DNA of 64,000 nt from a virus. Of this stretch, positions 1-6,599 are shown piece by piece. The notes below the pieces were generated by a model. The model saw only the letters and a list, made by a program, of their open reading frames with translations. It had not been told where the DNA came from and searched no databases. The stretch covers positions 1-64,000 of IMG/VR virus record IMGVR_UViG_3300028388_004772. One strand, 5' to 3'. The position numbers and the translations under genes are program-made. The stretch's first letter is position 1, and the number at the start of each line of letters is the position of its first letter.

Positions 1-86
1 TCAACCCACTTAAATGGGTTATCCCCTCCAATAGATTCATCTCGTACTCTCTTCTTGAAAGTTACGTCTGGTACTGGGGTAATCAT
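1..86 (-). CDS. Probable peroxiredoxin/redoxin-like protein (N-terminal 28 residues only)
   Basis: Only the first 28 codons are in the window; the gene runs off the left edge. The visible peptide begins MITPVPDVTFKKRVRDE and continues through an IGGDNPF segment. From memory this matches the N-terminus of AhpC/TSA-type peroxiredoxin-like proteins carried by marine T4-like phages, where a beta strand (VTFK) precedes the thioredoxin-fold core; the catalytic cysteine would lie beyond the edge. The ATG overlaps the stop of the preceding gene by one base (TAATG), and an AGGACAAGG ribosome site lies just upstream inside that gene. If correct, it would reduce peroxides during infection. The assignment rests on 28 residues and stays tentative. 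Confidence 0.45.
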   Translation of the reverse strand, partial: MITPVPDVTFKKRVRDESIGGDNPFKWV

Positions 87-229
87 TATCCTTGTCCTCT
101 ATATCCCTTATATGATCTCTTCTTTGACTTATTCATAGAAGATGTCTTCGTTGTACCTCTACCAATAGAAGTACCTTTTTTAAATGATTCGGGAGTCCAT
201 GCGACTCCCGCAGATGATTTACTAGCCAT
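86..229 (-). CDS. Small basic hypothetical protein, 47 aa
   Basis: A 47-residue open frame, rich in Lys, Arg, Ser and Gly (begins MASKSSAGVAW, ends YKGYRGQG). It sits in a tightly packed chain of tiny genes: its ATG overlaps the stop of the preceding 44-residue gene, and its own stop overlaps the next ATG as TAATG. This coupling and the lack of gaps argue that it is translated. I recall similar short basic proteins in marine T4-like phages but know no function. The composition suits a nucleic-acid or virion-interior binding protein, which is only inference. Confidence 0.6.
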   Translation of the reverse strand: MASKSSAGVAWTPESFKKGTSIGRGTTKTSSMNKSKKRSYKGYRGQG

Positions 230-356
230 TTTTTAATTCTAATTCCATTTCAATAATTTGTTGTTCAAGCTTAGCTGCTTTTTTAGACTTACCTTTGACT
301 GTAGCTTTTAGAAGCTTTAACCAAAGTTTTGCCATTTGGGTTTTTGCATAACTCAT
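222..356 (-). CDS. Small hypothetical helical protein, 44 aa
   Basis: A 44-residue frame: an amphipathic Lys/Leu-rich N-terminal half (AKLWLKLLKATVKGK) followed by a charged helix (KLEQQIIEMELELKNG). Its stop (TAG) overlaps the ATG of the 47-residue gene by a few bases, and its start lies just past the stop of the 34-residue membrane peptide upstream. Four or five heptad-spaced hydrophobics in the second half suggest a short coiled coil. No family is recognised. Because the unit follows a peptidase and a membrane peptide, a lysis-related or membrane-associated role is possible but unproven. Confidence 0.55.
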   Translation of the reverse strand: MSYAKTQMAKLWLKLLKATVKGKSKKAAKLEQQIIEMELELKNG

Positions 357-357
357 T

Positions 358-462
358 TTATTTAAACGCCTCTATAACGAATAATATTATAGCATAAAGT
401 GCAATTCCATAAGGGACTGACATAAGAATCCAGTCAGTCCAATGGTTTTTCTTATTATGCAT
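358..462 (-). CDS. Single-span membrane peptide, 34 aa
   Basis: A 34-residue frame with a hydrophilic, positively charged N-terminus (MHNKKNHWTDW) and one hydrophobic segment from about residue 13 to 30 (LMSVPYGIALYAIILFV), ending EAFK. It looks like a single transmembrane helix. It overlaps the last codons of the M15 peptidase gene and sits 2 bases before the next small gene. Placement directly after a cell-wall peptidase invites a holin- or spanin-accessory reading, but 34 residues is shorter than known T4-type holins. A small virion or membrane peptide of another kind is equally possible. Confidence 0.5.
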   Translation of the reverse strand: MHNKKNHWTDWILMSVPYGIALYAIILFVIEAFK

Positions 463-838
463 TAATACCTTCAGCATACTGTGTTTTACCATCTACACGA
501 GATGCAGTTAGAATAGATTTACGATTAGATCCATCAGCTTTGTATGATACATGTACCCAGCCACTATCAGGGATACCAGGAGTATAAAACTCGAGAATGA
601 GCTGATCGAAGTCAAGATTATCTCTAATCCACTCAGCAACTTCCGCGTTAGGAACCCCTGGGACTTCAATATCTGCAGCTTCACCCTTGCAATGCTGAGA
701 TCGAGAAGATCCCCCCACAGCATCATTAAGCTCGGGAGAGCGATAACCACTATTAAGCACAGTTGGACCAAAATGGTCACGAACTTTTTGAACCACGTTT
801 TCAAACACATTATATTCTTCTTCAGTATAAGGCCACAT
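455..838 (-). CDS. Peptidase M15A-like (D,D-carboxypeptidase/endolysin)
   Basis: This 127-residue protein carries the M15_3 signature: SGYRSPELN near residues 30-38, then GGSSRSQHCKGEAADIE with the first zinc His and Asp, and GWVHVS near residue 93 for the third zinc ligand. Such zinc peptidases cut peptidoglycan cross-links or stem peptides, and in phages often act as endolysins. The start chosen is the ATG at 838 (MWPYTEEEY): it has AAGGA about 10 bases upstream and lies 5 bases after the preceding stop. An alternative start 30 bases upstream would overlap that gene. No signal peptide is seen, so release would need a holin. Confidence 0.85.
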   Translation of the reverse strand: MWPYTEEEYNVFENVVQKVRDHFGPTVLNSGYRSPELNDAVGGSSRSQHCKGEAADIEVPGVPNAEVAEWIRDNLDFDQLILEFYTPGIPDSGWVHVSYKADGSNRKSILTASRVDGKTQYAEGINA

Positions 839-842
839 TGTA

Positions 843-1064
843 TTAGTCCTTCTTAGATACGAAGGCATACATTTCCTTAGCCTTTTCCATTAAATCATCC
901 ATTGAGTACATTTTGTACATTTCTTGTACTTCTTCAACGGATTTTTTTCCTGCTTCTAATGCTTTCTCAGCAAATGCGACATTCATGTGATACTGTTGAT
1001 CCATGTAGTCTTTTGCCAGTGCTAGCATTTCAGTACGGATTTCAAATGGATTTTTGTTCGACAT
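843..1064 (-). CDS. Conserved hypothetical protein, 73 aa
   Basis: A 73-residue acidic, helical protein starting MSNKNPFEIRTEML. The start at 1064 is preferred over an upstream ATG because GGAG lies at the right distance before it, and the CA-repeat-rich leader (ACACACACACAGG) does not look coding. The pattern of Met/Ala/Lys/Glu suggests two or three amphipathic helices. I recall near-identical small proteins in many marine T4-like phages, function unknown. It is followed 5 bases later by the M15 peptidase. Confidence 0.7.
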   Translation of the reverse strand: MSNKNPFEIRTEMLALAKDYMDQQYHMNVAFAEKALEAGKKSVEEVQEMYKMYSMDDLMEKAKEMYAFVSKKD

Positions 1065-1167
1065 AACTTTGTCTCCTGTGTGTGTATGTGTCCAATACGG
1101 ACTTATGTTTTGCGTGAGCATTTCCAACAGTGCATAGGATAACCATTAAGAATATCCCAAAGTAGAA

Positions 1168-1392
1168 CTACTCACGCTCCTTTACAACATCGCCCATAAT
1201 TTGTTGGACGATATCATGATGCGACATATGCTTAAAGTCTTTATTGTGTGACTTTAAACTAACCGCAATCTCTGTTGCTGCCTGTAGTTGGCGAGCTCTA
1301 ATAAATGCATTACCGATACCAACAAAGAACTCAATAACCTTCTTCAGTGAGAAAGTGTTGGCTGTTGTTAGTCTGATCATCTGTGTTGTCAT
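1168..1392 (-). CDS. Hypothetical protein, 74 aa, overlapping the 3' end of hsp20
   Basis: This frame starts MTTQMIRLTTANTFSLKK at 1392, with a clear GAGGAG ribosome site 6-8 bases upstream, inside the hsp20 coding region. It then overlaps the last 62 bases of that gene in another frame. A start 57 bases further up lacks such a site. The product has a hydrophobic stretch (VIEFFVGIGNAFI) and a His-rich segment (KHMSHHDIVQQI), and ends KERE. The hydrophobic stretch is short for a membrane span. No family is recognised. Confidence 0.6.
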   Translation of the reverse strand: MTTQMIRLTTANTFSLKKVIEFFVGIGNAFIRARQLQAATEIAVSLKSHNKDFKHMSHHDIVQQIMGDVVKERE

Positions 1393-1819
1393 GTGTGACT
1401 CCTCGTGAATTGATTTCAATTGTACGAGGACGCATTTCTTCTGGGACAACTACTTCCAATTCGATGGCAAGAATGCCGTCCGTAAGATCTGCTCCATTTA
1501 CCTGAACATATTCAGACAAACGAAAGTTCTTTTCAAACCGTTTAGTTGAAATACCACGATGGATATAATCACGTCCGCGATTATCATGTTTACCCACTAC
1601 TCTTAACGATCTATCTTTTACAACTACATCGAGCTCATCGCGATTGAAACCTGCAACCGCCAGTTCAATTAAATAGTTGTGGTCGTCGACTTTGACGATA
1701 TTGTGAGGGGGATATTGATCATTTGCATTTCGTGCAACTCGATCAAGCTCATCAAAAAGATGATCGAATCCAACAAATGCTGAACGAGGGAAGAGAGTAT
1801 TTACACCTTGTGTTGTCAT
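1331..1819 (-). CDS. hsp20: Small heat-shock protein, Hsp20/IbpA-type
   Basis: The 162-residue protein shows the alpha-crystallin domain: an N-terminal FDHLFDELDRVAR segment, NIVKVDDHNYLIELAVAGF (strands of the sandwich) around residues 40-60, LRVVGKHDNRG, and the conserved A.L.DGILAIELEVVVP C-terminal strand near residue 115. Hsp20 proteins hold unfolding proteins in soluble form, and many marine T4-like phages carry one. The ATG has a near-perfect TAGGAGGTCAAT leader. The last ~40 residues are polar and overlap the next gene. A TATAAT-like hexamer (1878-1883) lies about 60 bases upstream without a good -35 box, so its promoter is uncertain. Confidence 0.92.
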   Translation of the reverse strand: MTTQGVNTLFPRSAFVGFDHLFDELDRVARNANDQYPPHNIVKVDDHNYLIELAVAGFNRDELDVVVKDRSLRVVGKHDNRGRDYIHRGISTKRFEKNFRLSEYVQVNGADLTDGILAIELEVVVPEEMRPRTIEINSRGVTHDNTDDQTNNSQHFLTEEGY

Positions 1820-1878
1820 TATTGACCTCCTATTAAAGCAAGGTTATGTTAAGGACCGGACCTATTCCGCATCCATGA

Positions 1879-1998
1879 TTATATATAAAGGAACTTGTAT
1901 ATTTCCAGCATATATTTGAATTTTTTTGGCTGATGGATTGGATCGGGTATCTCCCCGAACAATTCGACCATCCTTTTCAAGTGATCATCTATTGTCAT
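1879..1998 (-). CDS. Small hypothetical protein, 39 aa
   Basis: A 39-residue frame (MTIDDHLKRMVELFGEIPD..., ending KFKYMLEIYKFLYI) starting inside the last codons of the 66-residue gene. The composition looks coding: a helix, a Pro-rich turn (IPDPIHQP) and a second aromatic helix. The ribosome site is weak, so it may rely on translational coupling through the 14-base overlap. It would otherwise leave a 105-base gap in a genome that has almost none. No family is recognised. Confidence 0.5.
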   Translation of the reverse strand: MTIDDHLKRMVELFGEIPDPIHQPKKFKYMLEIYKFLYI

Positions 1999-2185
1999 TG
2001 CAATCAACAGTTATGTCAACATCAAATGAGTCTGCAGCTCCATTAACTGCTTTGAGAATATTTTCAAGAGCTTCGGTTATCTCAACCAAATCAGCATTTC
2101 CGATTGCTTCTCTTAACTCTCTGACCCCTTCTTCTACGGATTCCAATTCCCGTACAATTGTATCATTATCAGGAAAGCTTGCCAT
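1985..2185 (-). CDS. Hypothetical acidic protein, 66 aa
   Basis: A 66-residue, strongly acidic, helical protein (ESVEEGVRELREAIGNAD, ALENILKAVNGAADSF). Its ATG lies right at the RegA stop, sharing a base (TAATG), with AAGG in the RegA tail as ribosome site. Heptad-like spacing of Ile/Leu/Val suggests a small coiled coil. Nothing identifies its role. The position at the end of the 45-44-62-regA replication operon suggests early/middle expression together with those genes. Confidence 0.65.
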   Translation of the reverse strand: MASFPDNDTIVRELESVEEGVRELREAIGNADLVEITEALENILKAVNGAADSFDVDITVDCNDNR

Positions 2186-2556
2186 TACCTTGTACCAATG
2201 TTATACTTGGGACATAGATCCCACTGATCCTTGTCCTTAAAAGAAATAATTTTAATCTGTCTTAATGGAGCAACTGGCTGTGCCTGCTGCTGATTCTCGA
2301 TTGTAATCAAACCCCAGTCAGACATTAGTGTTGCAATTGTATTGCGGCGAGCAATATCATTTTCTTCTAGGTTTGATTTCTTTCCGTCGAGCAAGAATAA
2401 TTCTTTGAAATGAACAATAAAATATCTACCCTGCTTATGTAAAATATGACAGGACTGATACAGTTTATTTTCTTTTCTTGATGCAACACCAATCCGTGTT
2501 AGTGTCTCTTTGACCTTCAAAAAATCATCTGGTTCATTAAGTGTAATCTCAAGCAT
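2185..2556 (-). CDS. regA: RegA translational repressor
   Basis: From the ATG at 2556 this is a 123-residue match to T4 RegA (122 aa). It starts MLEITLNEPDDFLKVKETL, contains LYQSCHILHKQGRYFIVHFKEL in the middle, and ends ISFKDKDQWDLCPKYNIG. RegA binds around the start codons of early mRNAs (gp44, gp45 and others in T4) and blocks initiation. A GTG at 2595 would add 13 residues; I prefer the ATG because it matches the family start. The gene follows 62, as in T4 (45-44-62-regA). A TATAAATA sequence 200 bases upstream could give a late transcript. Confidence 0.95.
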   Translation of the reverse strand: MLEITLNEPDDFLKVKETLTRIGVASRKENKLYQSCHILHKQGRYFIVHFKELFLLDGKKSNLEENDIARRNTIATLMSDWGLITIENQQQAQPVAPLRQIKIISFKDKDQWDLCPKYNIGTR

Positions 2557-2581
2557 TTTGCTTGGGTTCCACTCTACAAGT

Positions 2582-2959
2582 TTATTTTCTTCCACCTTTC
2601 ACTACCTTCTTATGTAGAATAGCGATCTGTTCAGTGGAAAGTAAGGGGAGAACTTGAAGGGCTTTTTCTTCGCTGTATCCATAATACTCTTTAACTACTT
2701 CCACATCACTGCTACTATTTTTCTTATTCCATTTCGAAAAGCGTTTCCGCTTACGGATTATATTTATAAGAAAATCAAATTGGAGTTTATTATCTATCTG
2801 ATGATGGATGTTCATTTCATTAGCAGCGAGGACTGTATCCGGAAAGTAAGATAGTCCTCTGTTAACCATGAAGCTGTTGTAATCCTTTTCAGCAAGGTCA
2901 TCGACCATGATATCCTTCTTGCCATATACAATCTGATTCTGAAACTCAAATGGGCTCAT
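2582..2959 (-). CDS. 62: Clamp loader small subunit gp62
   Basis: This 125-residue protein starts MSPFEFQNQIVYGKKDIM. Its ATG overlaps the gp44 stop (ATGA), with GGAG upstream. Together with gp44 it forms the ATP-driven loader of the gp45 clamp. Diagnostic points are the position between 44 and regA, the N-terminal SPFEF, the SYFPDTVLAANEMN segment, and a basic linker (IIRKRKRFSKWNKK). It is shorter than T4 gp62 (187 aa), as I recall for marine relatives. An upstream ATG (2995) would extend back into gene 44 and is not preferred. Confidence 0.85.
   Translation of the reverse strand: MSPFEFQNQIVYGKKDIMVDDLAEKDYNSFMVNRGLSYFPDTVLAANEMNIHHQIDNKLQFDFLINIIRKRKRFSKWNKKNSSSDVEVVKEYYGYSEEKALQVLPLLSTEQIAILHKKVVKGGRK
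2761..2768 (-). promoter_or_regulatory. T4-type late promoter match inside gene 62
   Basis: The minus strand reads TATAAATA, an exact match to the T4 late -10 consensus recognised by gp55. It lies within gene 62 and would start transcription about 200 bases before regA. Chance occurrence in AT-rich coding DNA is a real possibility. Confidence 0.3.
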
Positions 2960-3885
2960 ACAAACTCCACATTGGCCATAATCTCTGTCATACACGCTAC
3001 AATATTTAGCTCATGGTCAGCCACGAATGCATTCTTATATTGATAGTCCGCCAAGATCAAGACGAGCTGAGGGATTGACTCGGGCTTGACCTTTTCTCCC
3101 ATTCGATCATAGATCGAGCGAAAGATAGCTGTGGCGTCAGCATCAACGTGTTGCGCTACCCATGAGCGCATCTTCTTGAAGTCCTTGGCTTTGAGATATT
3201 CTAGTAAATTCTCAAAGGATCCACTGTTATTAGAAACAGACCCAATAATACTCCCAGAAATAGAATTTCTTTGTAACTCATTTAGAATTCTCCTCCAGTC
3301 TGGAGCATGTTTCATAATTAGATCGGCTACTGTCATTTGATCATAGCTGACACCTTCTTCTTCTAGAATTCCAGTAGCACGTTTCATAAACTGAGCAGCC
3401 AACTGAGCCAACTCTTTCTTGGTTGTGTTAAATTCATACACACCACAACGTGAATGGAGTGGTTCAATGATTCTATTCTTAAAGTTACAAGTTAGAATAA
3501 ATCGACAGTTGTTTGCAAATTCCTCAATGAATCCACGTAAAGCTGGTTGAGTTGATTGTGCATTAAGATAGTCTGCCTCATCAAGGATAACTACTTTGTA
3601 TCCACCTTGTAGGGATACAGTAGATGCAAACTGTTTAATCTTTGTTCGAAGTGTATCAATATTACCTGACTCGGATGCGTTAATAATAATCCAGTCAAGG
3701 TCAAGCTCGTTACATAGAGCCTTTGCTACTGTTGTCTTGCCGAGACCAGCTGTACCAGTAAACAGCATGTTTGGTAACTCGCCGCCATCGACAATCTTTT
3801 GGAAAGTCTGCTTGAGAGTGTCTGGTAAAACACAATCAGAAATAGTCTTAGGTCGATACTTCTCGACCCACAAAAAATCATTCAT
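2956..3885 (-). CDS. 44: Clamp loader ATPase gp44 (AAA+)
   Basis: From the ATG at 3885 this is a 309-residue AAA+ ATPase (T4 gp44 is 319). It opens MNDFLWVEKYRPKTI, the usual RFC-type start. Walker A GTAGLGKT lies at about residues 44-51, Walker B VVILDEAD at about 98-105, sensor-1 ILTCNFKNRII, and the SRC arginine-finger motif (LHSRC) follows. Four gp44 with one gp62 load the gp45 clamp. A TTG 21 bases upstream could extend it, but GTGAGAG precedes the ATG properly. A strong GC hairpin sits between this gene and the small gene before it. Confidence 0.95.
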   Translation of the reverse strand: MNDFLWVEKYRPKTISDCVLPDTLKQTFQKIVDGGELPNMLFTGTAGLGKTTVAKALCNELDLDWIIINASESGNIDTLRTKIKQFASTVSLQGGYKVVILDEADYLNAQSTQPALRGFIEEFANNCRFILTCNFKNRIIEPLHSRCGVYEFNTTKKELAQLAAQFMKRATGILEEEGVSYDQMTVADLIMKHAPDWRRILNELQRNSISGSIIGSVSNNSGSFENLLEYLKAKDFKKMRSWVAQHVDADATAIFRSIYDRMGEKVKPESIPQLVLILADYQYKNAFVADHELNIVACMTEIMANVEFV

Positions 3886-3911
3886 TATATAACTCTCACT
3901 AATCAAGGGAA

Positions 3912-3926
3912 GGGGGCAAAGCCCCC
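3912..3926 (-). promoter_or_regulatory. GC-rich hairpin between the 68-aa gene and gene 44
   Basis: Perfect 6-bp stem GGGGGC/GCCCCC with a 3-base loop, just after a stop codon and about 25 bases before the gp44 start. There is no U-run, so it is not a standard intrinsic terminator. It may stabilise the clamp mRNA 3' end or reduce readthrough, setting the high gp45 to gp44 ratio. Confidence 0.45.
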
Positions 3927-3930
3927 CATA

Positions 3931-4137
3931 TTACTCGTCGTCGACGTTCAGTTGATCTTCCTGTTGAAGTTGCTCAACAACAGAAATAGTTTGAACGCAC
4001 TGGTCACGGAGTTGACCAATTGTGGAGAGCTCTTCTCCTTTAAAGCCACCACGCTGTGTTACAGCATCAACGACTGCGATAGTAGAACGAGAAATACGAT
4101 TTGCAAGTTCTACAAGTTGTTTTGTCTGATCAGACAT
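3931..4137 (-). CDS. Conserved hypothetical protein between clamp and clamp loader genes, 68 aa
   Basis: A 68-residue acidic protein (starts MSDQTKQLVELANRIS; core VDAVTQRGGFKGEELSTIG; ends acidic, DQLNVDDE). It lies between gene 45 (12 bases upstream) and gene 44 with its own AAGGAG-type site. I recall similar proteins at this place in marine T4-like phages but no known function. The two helices and the RGGFKGEEL turn suggest a small helical hairpin. Given its place, a role at the replisome (clamp handling) is a reasonable guess only. Confidence 0.65.
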   Translation of the reverse strand: MSDQTKQLVELANRISRSTIAVVDAVTQRGGFKGEELSTIGQLRDQCVQTISVVEQLQQEDQLNVDDE

Positions 4138-4149
4138 TATACTAACTCC

Positions 4150-4821
4150 TTAGTTAAAAGTCGAGGTTTTCTCAACAGCAATCCAATAATTTAGATTGTG
4201 TTCCTTATGAGAGAAGTTTGAAATAAGCTTACTTGAAATACTCACATCATAATCACCTGGAAGAATCTTGAGATTCGCGATGTTTATGACAAAGTTAAAT
4301 GTGGCATCACCAAACTCACCATCGACATCGATTGAGTACTTATTCGATGTTGAGTTTTGGCTTTCAACCACCGAAAGACTGAGTACACCATCTTTGCCAG
4401 AGATAGAGACCTCTTCATGACCGAGTGTCGATGCAGCGCGCTTCAACCGATTCAGAGTGTCATTGTCGAGAGTAAACTTGACATCTGGTTCGGGCATGTT
4501 AATGTCTTTCGATGGGGTTGTCAATGTTTCTTCTGGTGACCAGAAGTACTTGACTTTAGAACGACCGCTTGAATCAGAGATGATACCAAACCCTTCGTCT
4601 AATTTTAGTCGTGGAGTATCTACGAGACCAAGAACTCCAAGAAATTCATTGAGATCATAGATGCCAATGTCTTGAGGAAACTCCTCACTAACGACTGCTG
4701 TAGCAAGTACGTTACGAGCTTCAGAAATTGTCTTAATAGTGTTACCAGAACGGATCATTAGATTCTGGTTAATAGTAGAAAAGTTCTTGAGAACCTGTAG
4801 GGTGTTATCACTTAGTTCCAT
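4150..4821 (-). CDS. 45: Sliding clamp gp45
   Basis: A 223-residue protein (T4 gp45 is 228) with the expected start MELSDNTLQVLKNFSTINQN and the clamp pattern of two similar domains, the second opening EPDVKFTLDNDTLNRLKRAAS. The trimeric ring tethers the DNA polymerase. In late infection it also acts as a mobile activator of gp55-dependent transcription. Gene order 46-45-(68 aa)-44-62-regA is conserved with T4. A TATAAT hexamer lies about 30 bases upstream. GGAG is placed correctly before the ATG. Confidence 0.93.
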   Translation of the reverse strand: MELSDNTLQVLKNFSTINQNLMIRSGNTIKTISEARNVLATAVVSEEFPQDIGIYDLNEFLGVLGLVDTPRLKLDEGFGIISDSSGRSKVKYFWSPEETLTTPSKDINMPEPDVKFTLDNDTLNRLKRAASTLGHEEVSISGKDGVLSLSVVESQNSTSNKYSIDVDGEFGDATFNFVINIANLKILPGDYDVSISSKLISNFSHKEHNLNYWIAVEKTSTFN

Positions 4822-4849
4822 TATTTACTCCATGTGCAATATGTAGTAC

Positions 4850-4855
4850 ATTATA
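4850..4855 (-). promoter_or_regulatory. Possible sigma70-type -10 element upstream of gene 45
   Basis: The gap between genes 46 and 45 contains TATAAT about 30 bases before the gp45 ATG, in an AT-rich leader. No convincing -35 box lies 16-18 bases upstream, so it would need an activator, as middle promoters do. Low confidence. Confidence 0.3.
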
Positions 4856-4883
4856 CATTAATTCAATTCAAAAGGATACAAAA

Positions 4884-6599
4884 TTATACGATCATCTTAC
4901 TAAAGTTTTTGTCCTTCACAAATTCAATCTTCGATCTGAACTTTCCATCCAAGATATCACCTTTATGTGATATCACAAACACATTTGTATCTTCAATAGT
5001 TGATAATATTTTCTGTAGATTCTCCACACCATCAACATCCAATGAAGAATCAAATGTCTCATCAAGAATCAAAAGATTTGTTGAGATTGAGTTCTTCATC
5101 TTGGCGATCTGTCGCCATGTAAAAAGCAGGGACAAATCGATTCGTTGTTTTTCACCCTCACTGAATGAATCATATGTAAATTCATCCCGATGGCGAGACC
5201 GAATTGTCTCCTGAAAGCTTTCATCCAGATCAAAGTGTACAAAGAAGTCGAGAATCTGTAGATACTGATTAACAAGCTTATTGATTACCGGTAAGTATTG
5301 CTTAATAATTTTTGTTTTGATACCAGTATCTTTTAGCATCTCTCCAATCACTTCGTTATATGATCTTTGCTCACTAAGGACTAACCGTTGTTCCTGATAG
5401 GAGTCTTTTTGGTCTGAAAGGCTCTGAAGTGTCTTCGTTGCTTCTGCCAAATCTCCTCCGCCTCCTTCGATTTTTCCCAGGTCACCTTTTTTAGATGCCA
5501 AACTTTCATAAATCTGTTTGAGACGTGTTGTGTTAGTAGATAGTAGATGCTGTTTGTTCGTGACTGCATCCTGTACTTTAGTCGCGACTGCAATATCTGA
5601 GTCAATTTTAATCGACTCGTCATCGATATTTTTGAGTTGCGATGTGATGCTCTTTGCATTGGCCGATGCGGCTGAAATCTTTTCGTTCCTGAGTGATTCA
5701 CTAATATCTTGGGAACATGTTGGACAAGTGCTATTCTCTTCGAAGAATTTTGTTTCTTTAACGAGGTTACGGATGTTAGATTTGAGTTCATGCTCATGTT
5801 CTTTGACTTGGGAATGCTTTTCTTGAAGCTTGAGCAATGTTGCTTGAACCTTCTCGAAATTATTCTCAATAAATTTCCCGAGCTCGTGATTCTCGTCCGT
5901 GAGTCTTGCCTGCTCTTTCTCGAGCTCAACAATCTCCGCCTTAATCTTATCAGCATATTCCTTATTCAATGCCTCTACATCTTTGATGTATTTCTTCTGT
6001 GTTTTAATCTTATCTGTAATCAAATCACACTGATATGCCACCTGATTAGATTGATCCTTCAGCTCACTATTCTTTTCTCTGAGTAGCTGATTCATCTTAC
6101 TGAATACATTAATATCCAGTAAGTCCTCGATCACATCTCGTCTATGACCAGATGCAAGTTGCATGAATGGAATAAACGATGATGATCCAAGGACAACAAC
6201 CTGATGGAATGATTTGTGAGTCAGCTTGAGAATATTCTGTTCTAAGATCTTCTGATACTCTTTAGCATGAGACGACTGATTAATCATCTCATCATTCTTC
6301 CAGATCTCAAATACAGAAGGTTTGATACCACGAACAACTTTGAAGTATGAATTTCCAACACTGAACTCAACTTCCACAACACATTGCTTCTGATTGATAG
6401 AGTTAACAAGTTGAGGTTTATTAATGTTACGATGTGGCTTACCAAACAACCCAAACGATATTGCATCGAGCATTGTTGACTTACCAGCACCATTCTGACC
6501 AACAATCAATGTTGATTGAGATCTGTCCAGTTGAATTTCGGTAAATTTATTTCCAGTACTTAAAAAGTTCTTGTATCGTACTACTTTAAACAATATCAA
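4884..6599 (-). CDS. 46: Recombination nuclease subunit gp46 (SbcC/Rad50-like ATPase)
   Basis: A 571-residue SMC-type ATPase (T4 gp46 is 560). Walker A GQNGAGKST is at residues 34-42. Long coiled-coil arms flank a zinc hook CPTC near the middle (about residue 295). The ABC signature FSEGEKQR and Walker B LLILDETFD follow near the C-terminus, then the H-loop VISHK. With gp47 it resects DNA ends for recombination-dependent replication and host DNA breakdown. Its ATG lies inside the last codons of gp47 (14-base overlap), which indicates coupled translation. Confidence 0.95.
   Translation of the reverse strand: MILFKVVRYKNFLSTGNKFTEIQLDRSQSTLIVGQNGAGKSTMLDAISFGLFGKPHRNINKPQLVNSINQKQCVVEVEFSVGNSYFKVVRGIKPSVFEIWKNDEMINQSSHAKEYQKILEQNILKLTHKSFHQVVVLGSSSFIPFMQLASGHRRDVIEDLLDINVFSKMNQLLREKNSELKDQSNQVAYQCDLITDKIKTQKKYIKDVEALNKEYADKIKAEIVELEKEQARLTDENHELGKFIENNFEKVQATLLKLQEKHSQVKEHEHELKSNIRNLVKETKFFEENSTCPTCSQDISESLRNEKISAASANAKSITSQLKNIDDESIKIDSDIAVATKVQDAVTNKQHLLSTNTTRLKQIYESLASKKGDLGKIEGGGGDLAEATKTLQSLSDQKDSYQEQRLVLSEQRSYNEVIGEMLKDTGIKTKIIKQYLPVINKLVNQYLQILDFFVHFDLDESFQETIRSRHRDEFTYDSFSEGEKQRIDLSLLFTWRQIAKMKNSISTNLLILDETFDSSLDVDGVENLQKILSTIEDTNVFVISHKGDILDGKFRSKIEFVKDKNFSKMIV

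Noticed and set aside
386-391. Extended -10 (TGCTATAAT) in the 34-residue gene
   Set aside because: No -35 element, and it lies inside a coding frame with a hydrophobic segment that explains the AT-rich run.
4834-5214. Plus-strand open frame of 126 codons opposite gene 46
   Set aside because: It lies entirely antisense to gp46 (plus a short leader), has no ribosome site, and its protein shows no family pattern. The minus frame is certain.
5709-6086. Plus-strand frame of 125 codons inside gene 46
   Set aside because: It is a mirror of the coiled-coil coding region, rich in Leu/Phe as expected from the complement of Lys/Glu codons.
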